The notes: generated by a model from the letters alone, not told the origin. DNA of 64,000 nt from Aquilonibacter sp963820185 (GCA_963820185.1 CAWFYV010000005.1:124001-188000), one strand, 5' to 3'. Positions 23,653 through 33,082 are shown, counted from the first letter of the stretch. Program-made: numbers and translations.

Positions 23653-26309
23653 TATTTTGGTCCTGGCCCCGTCACGACGCGGACGAAGGCGCTTGGACGA
23701 ATCCACTTGGCGAAGGCCGCTTGCAGCTGCGGCGCGGTCGTATTTAAGTAGTTCTGCGCATCGAGCGAGTATTGATCGAGCGGCAATCCAAGGCCTGAAT
23801 ATCGCAAGAAGATTCCGGTGACGCCGCTGTAGCTCGCCTGCTGGATCGGCACCTCGCCGAGCAGTAACGCTTTGGCGCGGAGCAGATCGTTGTCGGCCAA
23901 CGGCGTCGTCTGGACGTGCTGCAGATCGGCGATGACGGCTTGTTGGGCGGGCACGATGTTCTGCGGATCGCAGGCGTACTGCACGCTAAACGTCGAGCGC
24001 GTTTTGCCGGTGTGCAGCGCACTTTGCACCGAGTACGCGTAGCCGTGCACTTCGCGCAGATCGTGATACAGGATCGATGAGTAGAAGCCGCCGGTGAGCG
24101 CGGCGTTCGCGAGTTGCAGCGGCGCCCAGTCCGGATCGGTGCGGCGCACGTCGTTGAGTTGCACCAACTGCACCGAAGACTGCACGCGTCCTTGAGCCGG
24201 TACCACGACCTGCGAAGCGGCGTTCAGCGGGACAGTGGGCGCTTCGGTCTGCGGCTTGGGCCCGGTTGCGGTCCACCCGCCGAAGTACTTCTCAATCGAC
24301 GCCCGCGCCGCGTCGGGCGTGATGTCGCCGATAACGACGATTGTGGTGAGATCGGGGCGATAGGCTGTGGCGTACCACGCCTTAACCGCATCGAGCGTCG
24401 CCGAACTCGTCGTCTTGACGGTTGCGAAGTTGCGATAGGGATCGCCGACGGGGTAGAGGGCGTTGGCCAAGGCAACGCCCGCGAGGTAGTCCGGCGACGT
24501 CACCTCGCCTTGCATCTGGCCTACGGCTTGGCTTTTCACAATCGTAAAAGCCTTCGCATCGAAAGCCGGATGCAGTTCTTGATCTGCAAGCAACTGCACA
24601 CCGCGATCGAAGTCCTTCGAAAGCACTTGCACGCCGAACTCTGTGCCCGCGCTGACCGTCGCCGAGATCTTATCGAGCTCGGCCTGATATTGCACGCGAT
24701 TGTACGTCGTTGTGCCGAACGGGAAGAGCGCCGTTGCGAGCCCGTTGATGCCGCGCTCGTCAGCCGGCTCTTGCACGAACGGATTGTTCTCAATGCGGCC
24801 TGACACAACAACGGTGGGTGTGATCGACTCGGGCTGCACGATGAGGCGAATGCCGTTCGCGAGCGTCATCGAGGTAGGATTGAGCGTCTCGCTTGGCACT
24901 TTGAGGTTTTTTAAGATGTCTTGCGCCCATGACGGAAGCGGCTCGTGCGTCTTGGGCGGCACCATGTTGTCTTCTTTGCCCGGACCACCGCCACCGGCGC
25001 TCATCGCGCCGCTGTTCTTGGGCACCGCGTATGCCGCGACAACCTTTGAGTTGTCGAGATAGGTGCGCAGCACGCGATTGACGTCTTCGGTCTTCACGCG
25101 ATCAAACGCAGCGCTCATATCGTCGGGCGAAGACAGTCCCTGCACGGCGACGGCCTGGCTCCAGCCAAACGCGAGCTCTTCAATCGAATTTCCGGCAAAA
25201 GCGAGTTGCGCGATCTCGCGCTGCTTCGCGGCCTGGACTAAGTCGTCGGGTACGCCGCTCTTCCGATAGTTGTCGATCACCGCGCGCATCTCTTGATCGA
25301 TAACTTCAGGCTTCACGCTGACCGGCACGATGCCGATCGCGACACCGATTGCGGCTTTGCGATACGTCGCGGCTTCGAACCCCGTGTAGAGTGCCTTGCC
25401 CGAAGCTGTGAGCCCGTAGAGATCGCCGCGTTGGCTGGAGAGCACGTCTTGCAGAATCTGCGAGGCCGCGTAATCGGGACTATCGTAGCCCGGCAGGCGA
25501 TACCCGGCAAAGACGATCGTGTACGGCTGGTCCGAGAGATCGCGGAAGACATTCGCGGTTAGCGGGGCAAGTTTTACCGCAGGCTTCGCAGGAAGTTTTG
25601 CCGCGGGCAAATCGTTCCACAATGCCTTCACTTTGGCAATTGTCGACGGACCATCGATGTCGCCGACGATGATGTATACCGCGTTGTTCGGATGGTACCA
25701 CGTGCCATAGAACGTCCGCAGCGCATTCGTGTTCACCTGGTGCGCGAAGCCGTAAACCGTCCCGAGCCCATTCTTAGCATACGGTGTTCCCGCCAGCATG
25801 CGTTGCTGCATCTTTGTAAAAAGCCGGTAGATCGCGTTGCTGTTGTCTTGCGTCACCTCTTGGGTGATCGCACCGCGTTCTTGCGCCCATTGGTCGGGCG
25901 CGAGCACAAGCCCGCTCGCTCGCGAGCGTTCGAGGCGCAGCGCGATGTCGAGGTACTGCGCAGGCACGGTGAAGAAATATTGCGTGATCTGATCTTCCGT
26001 GTCGGCATCGAAATCGCCGCCGGTCAAGCTCACCGTATCCATTAGCTGCGACGATGAGAGCGATGCGCTGCCGCGAAACATCATGTGTTCGAGCGCATGT
26101 GCCTCGCCGTCGATCGTCTGCTCGTCAGAGCCCGCCTCGTAGTTGAGCACGGTGCTCACAACTGGTGCAAGCGGATCGCGCACCACGATGACCTTCAAAC
26201 CGTTGGGGAGCGTCGCGCGTGTGACGGTGAGCGACGATGCACCGGCCGGCGCCGCAAAGGCGAGTGCGGCGGCTACGACAGCTGCAAGGATGGCGATCCG
26301 AATCTTCAT
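23652..26309 (-). CDS. Exported M16-family zinc metallopeptidase (two-domain)
   Basis: 885 residues with a signal peptide (IAILAAVVAAALAFAAPAGA). Two pitrilysin-type halves: the first carries the inverted zinc motif HALEH (in GEAHALEHMMFRG, about residue 72-76) and the distal Glu in ERGAITQEVTQDNSN; the second (from about residue 475, TMTLANGIRLIVQPE) lacks HxxEH and is the usual inactive partner half. The two halves of bacterial M16 pairs are often separate proteins; here they are one chain. Likely a periplasmic protease of peptides or misfolded proteins. It follows recG by 33 bases. Confidence 0.95.
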   Translation of the reverse strand: MKIRIAILAAVVAAALAFAAPAGASSLTVTRATLPNGLKVIVVRDPLAPVVSTVLNYEAGSDEQTIDGEAHALEHMMFRGSASLSSSQLMDTVSLTGGDFDADTEDQITQYFFTVPAQYLDIALRLERSRASGLVLAPDQWAQERGAITQEVTQDNSNAIYRLFTKMQQRMLAGTPYAKNGLGTVYGFAHQVNTNALRTFYGTWYHPNNAVYIIVGDIDGPSTIAKVKALWNDLPAAKLPAKPAVKLAPLTANVFRDLSDQPYTIVFAGYRLPGYDSPDYAASQILQDVLSSQRGDLYGLTASGKALYTGFEAATYRKAAIGVAIGIVPVSVKPEVIDQEMRAVIDNYRKSGVPDDLVQAAKQREIAQLAFAGNSIEELAFGWSQAVAVQGLSSPDDMSAAFDRVKTEDVNRVLRTYLDNSKVVAAYAVPKNSGAMSAGGGGPGKEDNMVPPKTHEPLPSWAQDILKNLKVPSETLNPTSMTLANGIRLIVQPESITPTVVVSGRIENNPFVQEPADERGINGLATALFPFGTTTYNRVQYQAELDKISATVSAGTEFGVQVLSKDFDRGVQLLADQELHPAFDAKAFTIVKSQAVGQMQGEVTSPDYLAGVALANALYPVGDPYRNFATVKTTSSATLDAVKAWYATAYRPDLTTIVVIGDITPDAARASIEKYFGGWTATGPKPQTEAPTVPLNAASQVVVPAQGRVQSSVQLVQLNDVRRTDPDWAPLQLANAALTGGFYSSILYHDLREVHGYAYSVQSALHTGKTRSTFSVQYACDPQNIVPAQQAVIADLQHVQTTPLADNDLLRAKALLLGEVPIQQASYSGVTGIFLRYSGLGLPLDQYSLDAQNYLNTTAPQLQAAFAKWIRPSAFVRVVTGPGPK

Positions 26310-26342
26310 GGCGTCCGGTTTGGCCGCCCGAGCGACAGGCCC

Positions 26343-28196
26343 CTACGAGGAAAGAACCAGTGCGCGGGTCGAGGGCGCGCGCTCGAGCGCCGCGCGCAGC
26401 GCCGCGTGCTCCGGGCGGCGCAGTGCCGGATCGGCGGCAATGATCTGCTCGGCCTGCGCCTTAGCCGCACGATAGATGTCGATATCGCGCACGAGATCGC
26501 CGATCCAGAGATCGGCCGCACCTGACTGTGCCGTTCCGGCAAATTCGCCTGCACCACGCATGTGTAAATCGGCTTCGGCGATTTTGAACCCATCGGTCGA
26601 TTCGGTCAGAATGCCGAGCCGTTCGGTTTCACCCGCATCATCGGGATAGACGAGCAGACAGAACGACTTTGCGGCACCACGTCCGACGCGGCCGCGCAGC
26701 TGGTGCAACTGCGCGAGCCCGTAGCGATGCGCGTCGAGTATCACCATCACGCTCGCGTTGGCTACGTCCACCCCAACTTCGACGACAGTTGTCGCGAGCA
26801 GAATGTCGATCTCGCCGCGCGTGAAGCGTCCCATGACGTCCTCCTTCTCGCGACTCGTCAGGCGACCGTGCAAAAGCCCGATGCGCCGCTCCGGGAACAC
26901 ATCGTTCTTAAGCCGCTCCGCTTCCGCAACGACACTCGTGAGCTGGCTCTCTTCATCGATTGCGGGCGCGACGATGTACGCTTGATGACCGCGCGCCACG
27001 TTGGCTTCGACGAACTCGTACGCACGTTCGAGGCGGCTGGTGCGAACTGCGTACGTTTCGATTGGCGTGCGCCCCGGCGGCAGTTCATCGATGACCGAAA
27101 GATCGAGATCGGCGTAGACCGATTGCGCCAGCGTGCGCGGAATCGGTGTCGCGGTCATGTGCAGTGTGTGCGGAGCCGTGCCTTTTGCGCGCAACCTCGC
27201 GCGTTGCTCGACGCCGAAGCGATGTTGCTCGTCGATGATCACGAACCCAAGCCGTGCGAAATCCACGCTGCCGGTCAAGAGTGCGTGCGTGCCGACCGCG
27301 AGCAACGCTTCGCCTGTGGCGAGTCGCCCTTCGGCGGCGTTACGCGCCTTCGCAGCCTGACTGCCGAAGATCGCTTCGACCGTGACGCCAAACGGCAAGA
27401 GTAGCGGTGCGAGTTTGCTCGCATGCTGTGCGGCGAGAATTTCGGTCGGCGCCATCAGCGCCGACTGCATGCCGTTGCGTGCTGCAAGCACGATCGCTGC
27501 GGCGGCCACAAGTGTCTTGCCGCTGCCGACATCGCCCTGCAGAAGCCGGTTCATCGGCACGTCGCGCGTCATGTCGTCCCAGATCTGCACGATCGACGTG
27601 CGCTGCGCGCCGGTCAACGCGAAACTGAGCGAGTGCTGAAATTGTTCGAGCAGATCGTGCGGGATCGCCAGCGCGCTTGCATCGTGCGAGCGTTCGCGCT
27701 CGGCGCGGCGGAGTTGCGCGCCTGCGGCAAGCACGAGAAACTCCGTGAAGATGAAGCGCTCCCGTGCACGCTGCGCTTCTTCCGGCGTCTTGGGCGCGTG
27801 CACGGCGCGATATGCGTCGCGCAGCGCTGGATACGCAGCCTTCGCGCGTACATCGTCAGGTAACGGGTCGTCGCCCGTTTCATCCAGCAGGCGCGCGAGG
27901 TTCTTATGCACGACCGATGCGATCTTTCGCGTGGTCAAGTCCTTGCTCGCGCGATAGATCGGCGCCATCTCACCGTGGTACTCTTCGCCGTCCCGCAACT
28001 GCGCGTAGTGCGCGACGTTGACCACCGCTCCCGCGAGCGTGCGTTCGACCCGCCCACGCACGAAGAGCCGCATACCTTCCTTGAAGCGCCCGTACACGTA
28101 GCGATTGCGGCCGATCCACTTCGCGCTGAACTCCCCAGCCTCGTCGCGCAGCCGCACGTCGACGATCTCGAGACCGCGTACGCGACGCTCCTTCAC
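26343..28196 (-). CDS. recG: ATP-dependent DNA helicase RecG, main part (frame break near its N terminus)
   Basis: Helicase that remodels stalled forks and Holliday junctions. This 617-residue frame includes the wedge/OB domain remainder, the motor with Walker A LQGDVGSGKTLVA, the DEQHRFG box (IDEQHRFGVEQR), TATPIPRT, and the helicase C domain QLHQLRGRVGRG. The first 63 residues of RecG are in a different frame (28193-28384); together they give 680 residues, close to the usual 690. The apparent GTG start at 28196 overlaps that fragment's TGA, and the sequence across it reads continuously if one base is restored. Confidence 0.93.
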   Translation of the reverse strand: MKERRVRGLEIVDVRLRDEAGEFSAKWIGRNRYVYGRFKEGMRLFVRGRVERTLAGAVVNVAHYAQLRDGEEYHGEMAPIYRASKDLTTRKIASVVHKNLARLLDETGDDPLPDDVRAKAAYPALRDAYRAVHAPKTPEEAQRARERFIFTEFLVLAAGAQLRRAERERSHDASALAIPHDLLEQFQHSLSFALTGAQRTSIVQIWDDMTRDVPMNRLLQGDVGSGKTLVAAAAIVLAARNGMQSALMAPTEILAAQHASKLAPLLLPFGVTVEAIFGSQAAKARNAAEGRLATGEALLAVGTHALLTGSVDFARLGFVIIDEQHRFGVEQRARLRAKGTAPHTLHMTATPIPRTLAQSVYADLDLSVIDELPPGRTPIETYAVRTSRLERAYEFVEANVARGHQAYIVAPAIDEESQLTSVVAEAERLKNDVFPERRIGLLHGRLTSREKEDVMGRFTRGEIDILLATTVVEVGVDVANASVMVILDAHRYGLAQLHQLRGRVGRGAAKSFCLLVYPDDAGETERLGILTESTDGFKIAEADLHMRGAGEFAGTAQSGAADLWIGDLVRDIDIYRAAKAQAEQIIAADPALRRPEHAALRAALERAPSTRALVLSS

Positions 28197-28384
28197 GTGC
28201 CGATGACGCCGACGGCGTTTTCCTCGCCACCGGTTGTGCCGAGCGCGCTCGAAGGCGTGGGAAAGCGCAGATCGTCATAGCGGAACGGGAGATAGTCCAA
28301 TAAGTCGTGCGAGCTTTCGATACCGAGTTCACGAAAGAGCGGCACGCTCTTCGGCCCGACACCCTCGAGCTCGCCGACCTTCAC
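28193..28384 (-). pseudogene. recG: N-terminal fragment of RecG, out of frame with the rest
   Basis: 63 residues (VGELEGVGPKSVPLFRELGI, DLLDYLPFRYDDLRF) matching the start of RecG's wedge-leading helical region. It ends GVIGT then TGA, whereas the other frame continues with KERRVRGLEIVDVRL, as expected in one RecG chain. A single missing base at about 28195 explains the split. It may be a consensus error or a true inactivating mutation. Overlaps the panE stop by 4 bases. Confidence 0.85.
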
Positions 28385-29331
28385 GAAGAGGCGGCCATCT
28401 GCGAACGCAGCTCGTTATACACGGTTCGTAGATGCGGGACGGCGACGCCGACGCCCTGTGCCAACTCGATCACTCCGCCGACTATTGGGTCGAGCTCGAG
28501 CGGTCGATGCGCGAGCGAATCTTGCAGCATTGAGGTCTGCACGTCGGCAACATGCATCGCATACGCTATGCGCGCATCGACGTCGACATCACCGACGACA
28601 CCCAGCGCCTCACCGACTGTGACGGTCTCGCACATCAGGGCGCGTACTTCCTCACGCGTAACGGGATCGGCAAGCATCTGATGGATCGTCAACCGATGGA
28701 GCGCGCTCACGGGATTTAACCCCGCGTTATTGATCAGCTTGAGCCAGACGAAGTGCCGGATGTTCTCTTCGATCTCGGGCTGCAAGCCCGCATCGCGCAT
28801 GTGCCTCGCGAGCTCGACAACCAGATCGTCCGCATCGGGATCGAGCGCATGGAGGATGTAGCGGCCACCCCCGCTCTGGCGGATCTTCCCTGGTTCTGTA
28901 ATGTGGCCCGAGACATGCACGACACCGCCAATGGTGCGATTGTCTGCGAAGAGCTTGCCAACTGCTCCCCCGGAATCGATCGTTTGCAACGGCGGCTCAC
29001 GGCGAAACCAAAACGGAATGCCGTTCTGCAACGTCACAACGGTAGTGCCCGCGGCGGCGGCTGCCTCGAGCTGCGGCAAAAACGCCGGCCACTGATGTGC
29101 TTTAAAAGTAAGGAGCGCGAGGTCAAAGGCGCCGAGCGTGCACAAATCGTCGCTCGCTTCGACCGGCGCAGTAAATTGACCGAGGTCGCTCGAGAGTACC
29201 GTGATTCCATCGCGGCGCATTGCCTCGAGGTGCGCTCCACGCGCGATGACGGCGACGTGCATTCCGGCGCGAGCGAGCACCGCGGCGATATATCCGCCGA
29301 TCGCTCCCGCGCCTATAACAACTATACGCAT
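28381..29331 (-). CDS. panE: 2-dehydropantoate 2-reductase (ApbA/PanE family)
   Basis: NADPH-dependent reductase making pantoate for pantothenate and CoA. 316 residues. Rossmann start IVVIGAGAIGGYIAAVLARAG, and the C-terminal helical domain with the catalytic Lys and conserved Asn in WLKLINNAGLNPVSALHRL, plus the HRPLELDPIVGGVI segment. Head gene of the recG-M16-HAD-rsmD-coaD run. The family also contains other ketoacid reductases, so pantoate is likely, not certain. Confidence 0.9.
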   Translation of the reverse strand: MRIVVIGAGAIGGYIAAVLARAGMHVAVIARGAHLEAMRRDGITVLSSDLGQFTAPVEASDDLCTLGAFDLALLTFKAHQWPAFLPQLEAAAAAGTTVVTLQNGIPFWFRREPPLQTIDSGGAVGKLFADNRTIGGVVHVSGHITEPGKIRQSGGGRYILHALDPDADDLVVELARHMRDAGLQPEIEENIRHFVWLKLINNAGLNPVSALHRLTIHQMLADPVTREEVRALMCETVTVGEALGVVGDVDVDARIAYAMHVADVQTSMLQDSLAHRPLELDPIVGGVIELAQGVGVAVPHLRTVYNELRSQMAASS

Positions 29332-29344
29332 GCAGAAAAAACTT

Positions 29345-29419
29345 TGGAGGCGACGGGCAGATTTGAACTGCCGAATGGGGCTTTTGCAGAGCCCTGCCTT
29401 ACCACTTGGCTACGTCGCC
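29345..29419 (-). tRNA. tRNA-Cys (GCA)
   Basis: Cloverleaf on the minus strand: acceptor GGCGACG/CGTCGCC, anticodon loop CTGCAAA (GCA), T-loop TTCAAAT, discriminator U and an encoded CCA at 29345-29347. It is 6 bases from tRNA-Gly and probably shares a transcript. A T-run (plus-strand AAAAAA at about 29335-29340) follows it. Confidence 0.95.
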
Positions 29420-29425
29420 GTTTCA

Positions 29426-29499
29426 TGGAGCGGGTAGTGGGAATCGAACCCACGCGTCGACCTTGGGAAGGTCACAGGCTACCATTACATCATACCCGC
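29426..29499 (-). tRNA. tRNA-Gly (CCC)
   Basis: Minus-strand cloverleaf: acceptor GCGGGTA/TACCCGC, anticodon loop TTCCCAA (CCC), T-arm GTGGGTTCGATTCCCAC, discriminator U, CCA encoded at 29426-29428. Directly upstream of tRNA-Cys. Confidence 0.95.
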
Positions 29500-29561
29500 A
29501 GACCACGGCAGCGGCCGATTCGTTGCAGGCGGCGAAGCGTCCTGGCGGAAGTGCAGGCCAA

Positions 29562-30374
29562 ATGACGTGGGTCTACGCGATCCCGGTCTGGATCGTCTGC
29601 ATCCTCTTTATCGGTGGCATGAGCGCGCTCGCATCGGCCGGCCTGCTGTTGGCCCGTAGCCCAAGTACGTCCAAGCTGCGCCTAGCGTCAAACGATGTCG
29701 CCGGCCCGATCATGGCGACCCTCGGTACGGTCCTTGCGGTCATGCTCTCGTTTATGGTCGCAGGCGTCTGGCAACAGTACGACGTTTCGGCACAGATCGT
29801 GCAAACCGAAGCCGACGAAATCTCCAATCTTTATCATGAGGTCACCGTCTTTCCGCAACCCCTGCGCGACCAGACGCACGCCGCGATCGAACGCTACGTC
29901 GACATCGTCGTCGACAAAGAGTGGCCCCTGATGCGCAATGGGGGCGAGAGTGCGGACGCGCATAAGGCCGCATTACGCGTCGTCTCGCTGATTGAGACGT
30001 ACGATCCGAAAACGATGGGACAGCAGACCGCGCAGGCCGATGCACTCGGACATGCCCACGCGATGTTAAACGCGCGCGGTGACCGCCTGTTTCAAAATCA
30101 GCAAACGGTGCCGCCGCTGCTCTGGGTGATGATGATCTTCGTCGCCATCGTGACGCTTAGCTCGTCATACTTCTTTTACGTGCCCGACGCGCGCGCCCAC
30201 CTCCTGATGACCGCCTGCGTCGGCGCAGTGATCGGCGCGATCTTCGTGGTGATCGCCGAGCTCGATCTGCCCTTTCGGGGCGATCTGCAGATTCCGCCGA
30301 GCGCGTTCGCGCACGACTATAAGACGTTCCTCGACGATCCCGTGCCGACGCCCACGCCAAGCGTGAAGCCCTAA
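29562..30374 (+). CDS. DUF4239 (bestrophin-like) membrane protein
   Basis: 270 residues, start at ATG 29562 (MTWVYAIPVWIVCILFIGG); the longer frame upstream lies over the tRNA genes. Membrane segments at about 5-27, 45-70, and two near 195-245 flank a soluble middle (YHEVTVFPQPLRDQTHAAIERYVDIVV), the layout of the DUF4239 family distantly related to bestrophin channels. Ends with a Pro-rich tail. Convergent with the next membrane gene. Ion transport is possible but unproven. Confidence 0.82.
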   Translation: MTWVYAIPVWIVCILFIGGMSALASAGLLLARSPSTSKLRLASNDVAGPIMATLGTVLAVMLSFMVAGVWQQYDVSAQIVQTEADEISNLYHEVTVFPQPLRDQTHAAIERYVDIVVDKEWPLMRNGGESADAHKAALRVVSLIETYDPKTMGQQTAQADALGHAHAMLNARGDRLFQNQQTVPPLLWVMMIFVAIVTLSSSYFFYVPDARAHLLMTACVGAVIGAIFVVIAELDLPFRGDLQIPPSAFAHDYKTFLDDPVPTPTPSVKP

Positions 30375-31054
30375 CTCAAGATATTGACCGAGCGCGCGAG
30401 GATCAGCGCGACCGTTACGAATGAGATCAGCGATTCGCCGAGCATTAGCATCTTAGCCGTGCGCGTGAGCGGCATGACGTCGGTTGGACTGATTGCAAGT
30501 GCGTTGGTAAACGACAGATAGAGATAGTCGAGAAACTGCGGTCGCCAGTGAGCAGGATCGACGCCGGTGACGCGCTTGGGATCGATCGTCATCTGCGGAA
30601 ACAGAAAATCGATCGACGGCGTGACGCAGGCCGACGCATATTGGTCGCGATCGAACGGTCCCTCCCCATCGAGTTCCCAAAACCACAACGCGAAGACGAT
30701 GATGTTCGTCAGCCAGATCGCACCGCCGTACTCCAGCAATTCCTGCGCGGTGAGGCCATGCCCGCGCGCGTGCGAGTTTACCAAATCGTCGATCAGCAAT
30801 ACGACCGAGACGACGTTGAAGAAGTTCAGCACTGCGCACAACAGGATCGAGAGCGTACGCACCAGGCGACCCTGACTCAGCTTCGTCGGCGCAAGTGCGA
30901 CCAGCGGAATCAGGATCACGGCGACGAGCGCCGGTACCACCCACACCGGGCCAATCGTCAACCTGGCCGGCAGGACGATGTAGAGCGCCACGGCGGCGAA
31001 CACGGCAATGCGGGCCTGGAAGCGATCGTTCACGGGGCGCTCGTTCGCTCGCAT
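30371..31054 (-). CDS. Multipass membrane protein, unknown
   Basis: 227 residues from the chosen Met (MRANERPVNDRFQ) at 31054. Four or five membrane segments (VFAAVALYIVLPA, VWVVPALVAVILIPLVAL, LSILLCAVLNFFNVVSVVLL, WLTNIIVFALWFW, SLISFVTVALILARS). The loop FTNALAISPTDVMPLTRTAKM before the last segment recalls the pore region of two-TM potassium channels but lacks the GYG filter. Longer frames exist to 31216 but overlap the divergent DUF5069 gene. Family not recognised. Confidence 0.72.
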   Translation of the reverse strand: MRANERPVNDRFQARIAVFAAVALYIVLPARLTIGPVWVVPALVAVILIPLVALAPTKLSQGRLVRTLSILLCAVLNFFNVVSVVLLIDDLVNSHARGHGLTAQELLEYGGAIWLTNIIVFALWFWELDGEGPFDRDQYASACVTPSIDFLFPQMTIDPKRVTGVDPAHWRPQFLDYLYLSFTNALAISPTDVMPLTRTAKMLMLGESLISFVTVALILARSVNILS

Positions 31055-31093
31055 CCGGCAACCGCCTTCGACCATGATGCGTTCTTGGGAGAC

Positions 31094-31447
31094 ATGGCTA
31101 CTGACTTTCGAGATGGCAAAACCTTTCCGCGCAGGGGCCGCGATGAGATCGACGGCATCATGTGGCTCAAGCGCGTTGCAGACAAGGGCCGCGCCGCGGC
31201 CGCCGGAACCATACACGACTACATCTATCCCTGCCCGATGGACAAAGGCGTAATGGAACGCTGGGGTATTACGCCCGATCAGTTCGACGCCGCGCTCGCT
31301 GGGTATCAGACCGACGAGGCGCTACTTGCCTGGCTGCGCGAGCGTGTTCCATCTGAGAACATCCAGCGCGCGAACAGGTGGTTGGTCACCGAAAAGATCG
31401 AGAACTTGGATCGGCAAGACGCCGAGGAGGGAGCTGTCGTTGGGTGA
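31094..31447 (+). CDS. DUF5069 family protein
   Basis: 117 residues, start ATG 31094 preceded by GGGAGAC. Conserved opening DFRDGKTFPRRGRDEIDGIMWLKRVADKGRA and YIYPCPMDKGVMERWGITPDQF match the DUF5069 family, whose function is unknown. It is immediately upstream of the dienelactone hydrolase gene (1-base gap), so they are co-transcribed. The longer frame starting at 30548 is a shadow of the divergent gene. Confidence 0.85.
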   Translation: MATDFRDGKTFPRRGRDEIDGIMWLKRVADKGRAAAAGTIHDYIYPCPMDKGVMERWGITPDQFDAALAGYQTDEALLAWLRERVPSENIQRANRWLVTEKIENLDRQDAEEGAVVG

Positions 31448-31448
31448 G

Positions 31449-32144
31449 ATGATCGAATACACGCGGCCCGACGGCAAGAAGGCGCCGGGATATTATGCGC
31501 CGCCGCGCGGCGGCGGTGCGAGTGCGCCCGGTGTCGTGATGCTCGAAGAATGGTGGGGCGTTACCGACCACATCAAAAAAACTGCCGACGAGCTTGCCGC
31601 TGCGGGCTTTCGCGTGCTCGTGCCCGATCTCTATCGCGGTCGCACCGCCGCCGTTGGGGATGAAGCCAACCATTTGATGGAAGGGCTCGATTTCGGCGAC
31701 GCCGCGACGCAAGACACGCGCGGCGCTGCGCTATATCTGCTCTCGACCGGTTCTAAGAAGGTCGGCGTGATCGGCTTTTGCATGGGCGGCGCACTGACAT
31801 TCCTAGCCGCAATGTACGATCCCGAATTCAGCGCGGCCGTGTCATTCTATGGGTACCCGCCGCCTGAAGCCGGCGACGTCGGCACGATCAAGATTCCGAT
31901 CCAAGGCCACTGGGGGCTGCGCGACGCCTTCTTCAACATCGAAGGCGTCAATAAAATTGCCGCACGACTTCAAGAGGCGAAGGTCGCACACGAGTTTCAC
32001 ACCTACGACGCCGAGCACGGCTTCCACAATCCCAATGAAGTCGGCAAAGCCGGCCTCGGACATTACCACAAGGAATCGGCAGACGACGGCGTGGCGCCGC
32101 GCCGTCGATTTCCTCAAATCAAATCTAGCGTAGCTATTTACTAA
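31449..32144 (+). CDS. Dienelactone hydrolase family protein, 3' frame break
   Basis: 231 residues. Cysteine hydrolase signature GFCMGGALTFLA (Cys nucleophile), His in DAEHGFHNP, and the family Glu in LEEWWGVTDHIK. The last ~18 residues (VAPRRRFPQIKSSVAIY) are unlike the family; in the +1 frame the same bases read AWRRAVDFLKSNLA then stop at 32133, the expected DLH end. One extra base near 32090 therefore seems present. With the corrected frame the gene stops just before the convergent gene's stop, removing the overlap. Confidence 0.9.
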   Translation: MIEYTRPDGKKAPGYYAPPRGGGASAPGVVMLEEWWGVTDHIKKTADELAAAGFRVLVPDLYRGRTAAVGDEANHLMEGLDFGDAATQDTRGAALYLLSTGSKKVGVIGFCMGGALTFLAAMYDPEFSAAVSFYGYPPPEAGDVGTIKIPIQGHWGLRDAFFNIEGVNKIAARLQEAKVAHEFHTYDAEHGFHNPNEVGKAGLGHYHKESADDGVAPRRRFPQIKSSVAIY

Positions 32145-32952
32145 ATAAGGTGCCGGCATTGACGGGCGCGCTGCGAAGTGCGCCCTGTTCGAGTCCCCAC
32201 TTCTTCAGTAGTGCATCGTAGGTGCCGTCGTTTATTACCGCGTGCAGCGCGGCGACGATACGTGCCCGCAACTCCGGATTGTCTTTCGGCACGGCGATGC
32301 CATAGGGTACGAGGTCGAATTGGCGGCCGGCGATCTCGTATTGATGATCGTGCGTCGCCGCGAGGTAGACAACGACCGGAAAGTCGGTGACGTGTACATC
32401 GGACTTACCTGCGGCGAATGCCCCGAAGGCTTGATCGTCGGTTGCGAATTCGATCAATTTGATCGGCGCGAGGCCGACGGCTGCGCAGTGCTTCGACTGC
32501 TCGTTGAGTGCCGTCTCTTGCGAGGTGCCGCGCTGCACGTCGACGCGCAAGCCGCACAAGCCGCCGAGATCGAAGATATGCTTGGGATTGCCGGCCGGCA
32601 CGAGCATGCCGCTTCCTGCGAGCAGGTAGTCGACAAAGTCCACTTGCCCTTCGCGCGCCCGCGTATCGGAGATCGCGGAGATGCTGATATCGAACGTACC
32701 GTTGCGTACGGATTTGAGCAGATCGTCGAAGGTGTGGTTGGTCAGCACAACCGGTTCGCCGAGTTGTTTCGCGAGCGCTTGCGCCAAATCGACGTCGAAG
32801 CCGAGCATGCGGTGGTTCGGCCCGTAAAACTCGAGCGGCGCGTAGGAGACGTCGGATCCGACCTTCAGTTGCGCGGTCGCCGCGCCGGCGGCGACGCACG
32901 CCGAGAACACCGCCGCCAACATACCGGCAGCCGCACGGGCAAAAAGACTCAT
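32134..32952 (-). CDS. Polar amino-acid-type ABC transporter substrate-binding protein
   Basis: 272 residues from MSLFARAAAGML at 32952, with a signal peptide cleaved near AAGAATA. SBP_bac_3 fold: LKVGSDVSYAPLEFYGPNHRMLGFDVDLAQALAKQLG, then DISISAISDTRAREGQVDFVDYL and LFSK at the end. Binds amino acids or similar solutes in the periplasm. No permease or ATPase is next to it, so partners are elsewhere. Upstream starts to 33039 run over the tRNA-Phe gene and are rejected. Confidence 0.92.
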   Translation of the reverse strand: MSLFARAAAGMLAAVFSACVAAGAATAQLKVGSDVSYAPLEFYGPNHRMLGFDVDLAQALAKQLGEPVVLTNHTFDDLLKSVRNGTFDISISAISDTRAREGQVDFVDYLLAGSGMLVPAGNPKHIFDLGGLCGLRVDVQRGTSQETALNEQSKHCAAVGLAPIKLIEFATDDQAFGAFAAGKSDVHVTDFPVVVYLAATHDHQYEIAGRQFDLVPYGIAVPKDNPELRARIVAALHAVINDGTYDALLKKWGLEQGALRSAPVNAGTLFSK

Positions 32953-33006
32953 GCCGAAGTTATCGGATAGACGGCGGCCCGCCACCTGGGCGGGCCGAGT
33001 AAATAT

Positions 33007-33082
33007 TGGTGCCAAGGGCGAGAATCGAACTCGCGACACCGCACTTTTCAGGCGCGTGCTCTACCAACTGAGCTACCTTGGC
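33007..33082 (-). tRNA. tRNA-Phe (GAA)
   Basis: Minus-strand cloverleaf: acceptor GCCAAGG/CCTTGGC, anticodon loop CTGAAAA (GAA), T-arm CGAGTTCGATTCTCG, discriminator A, CCA encoded at 33007-33009. Confidence 0.95.

Noticed and set aside
30548..31447. Long plus-strand frame upstream of DUF5069
   Set aside because: Only its last 117 codons are protein-like; the rest is the antisense of the multipass membrane gene.
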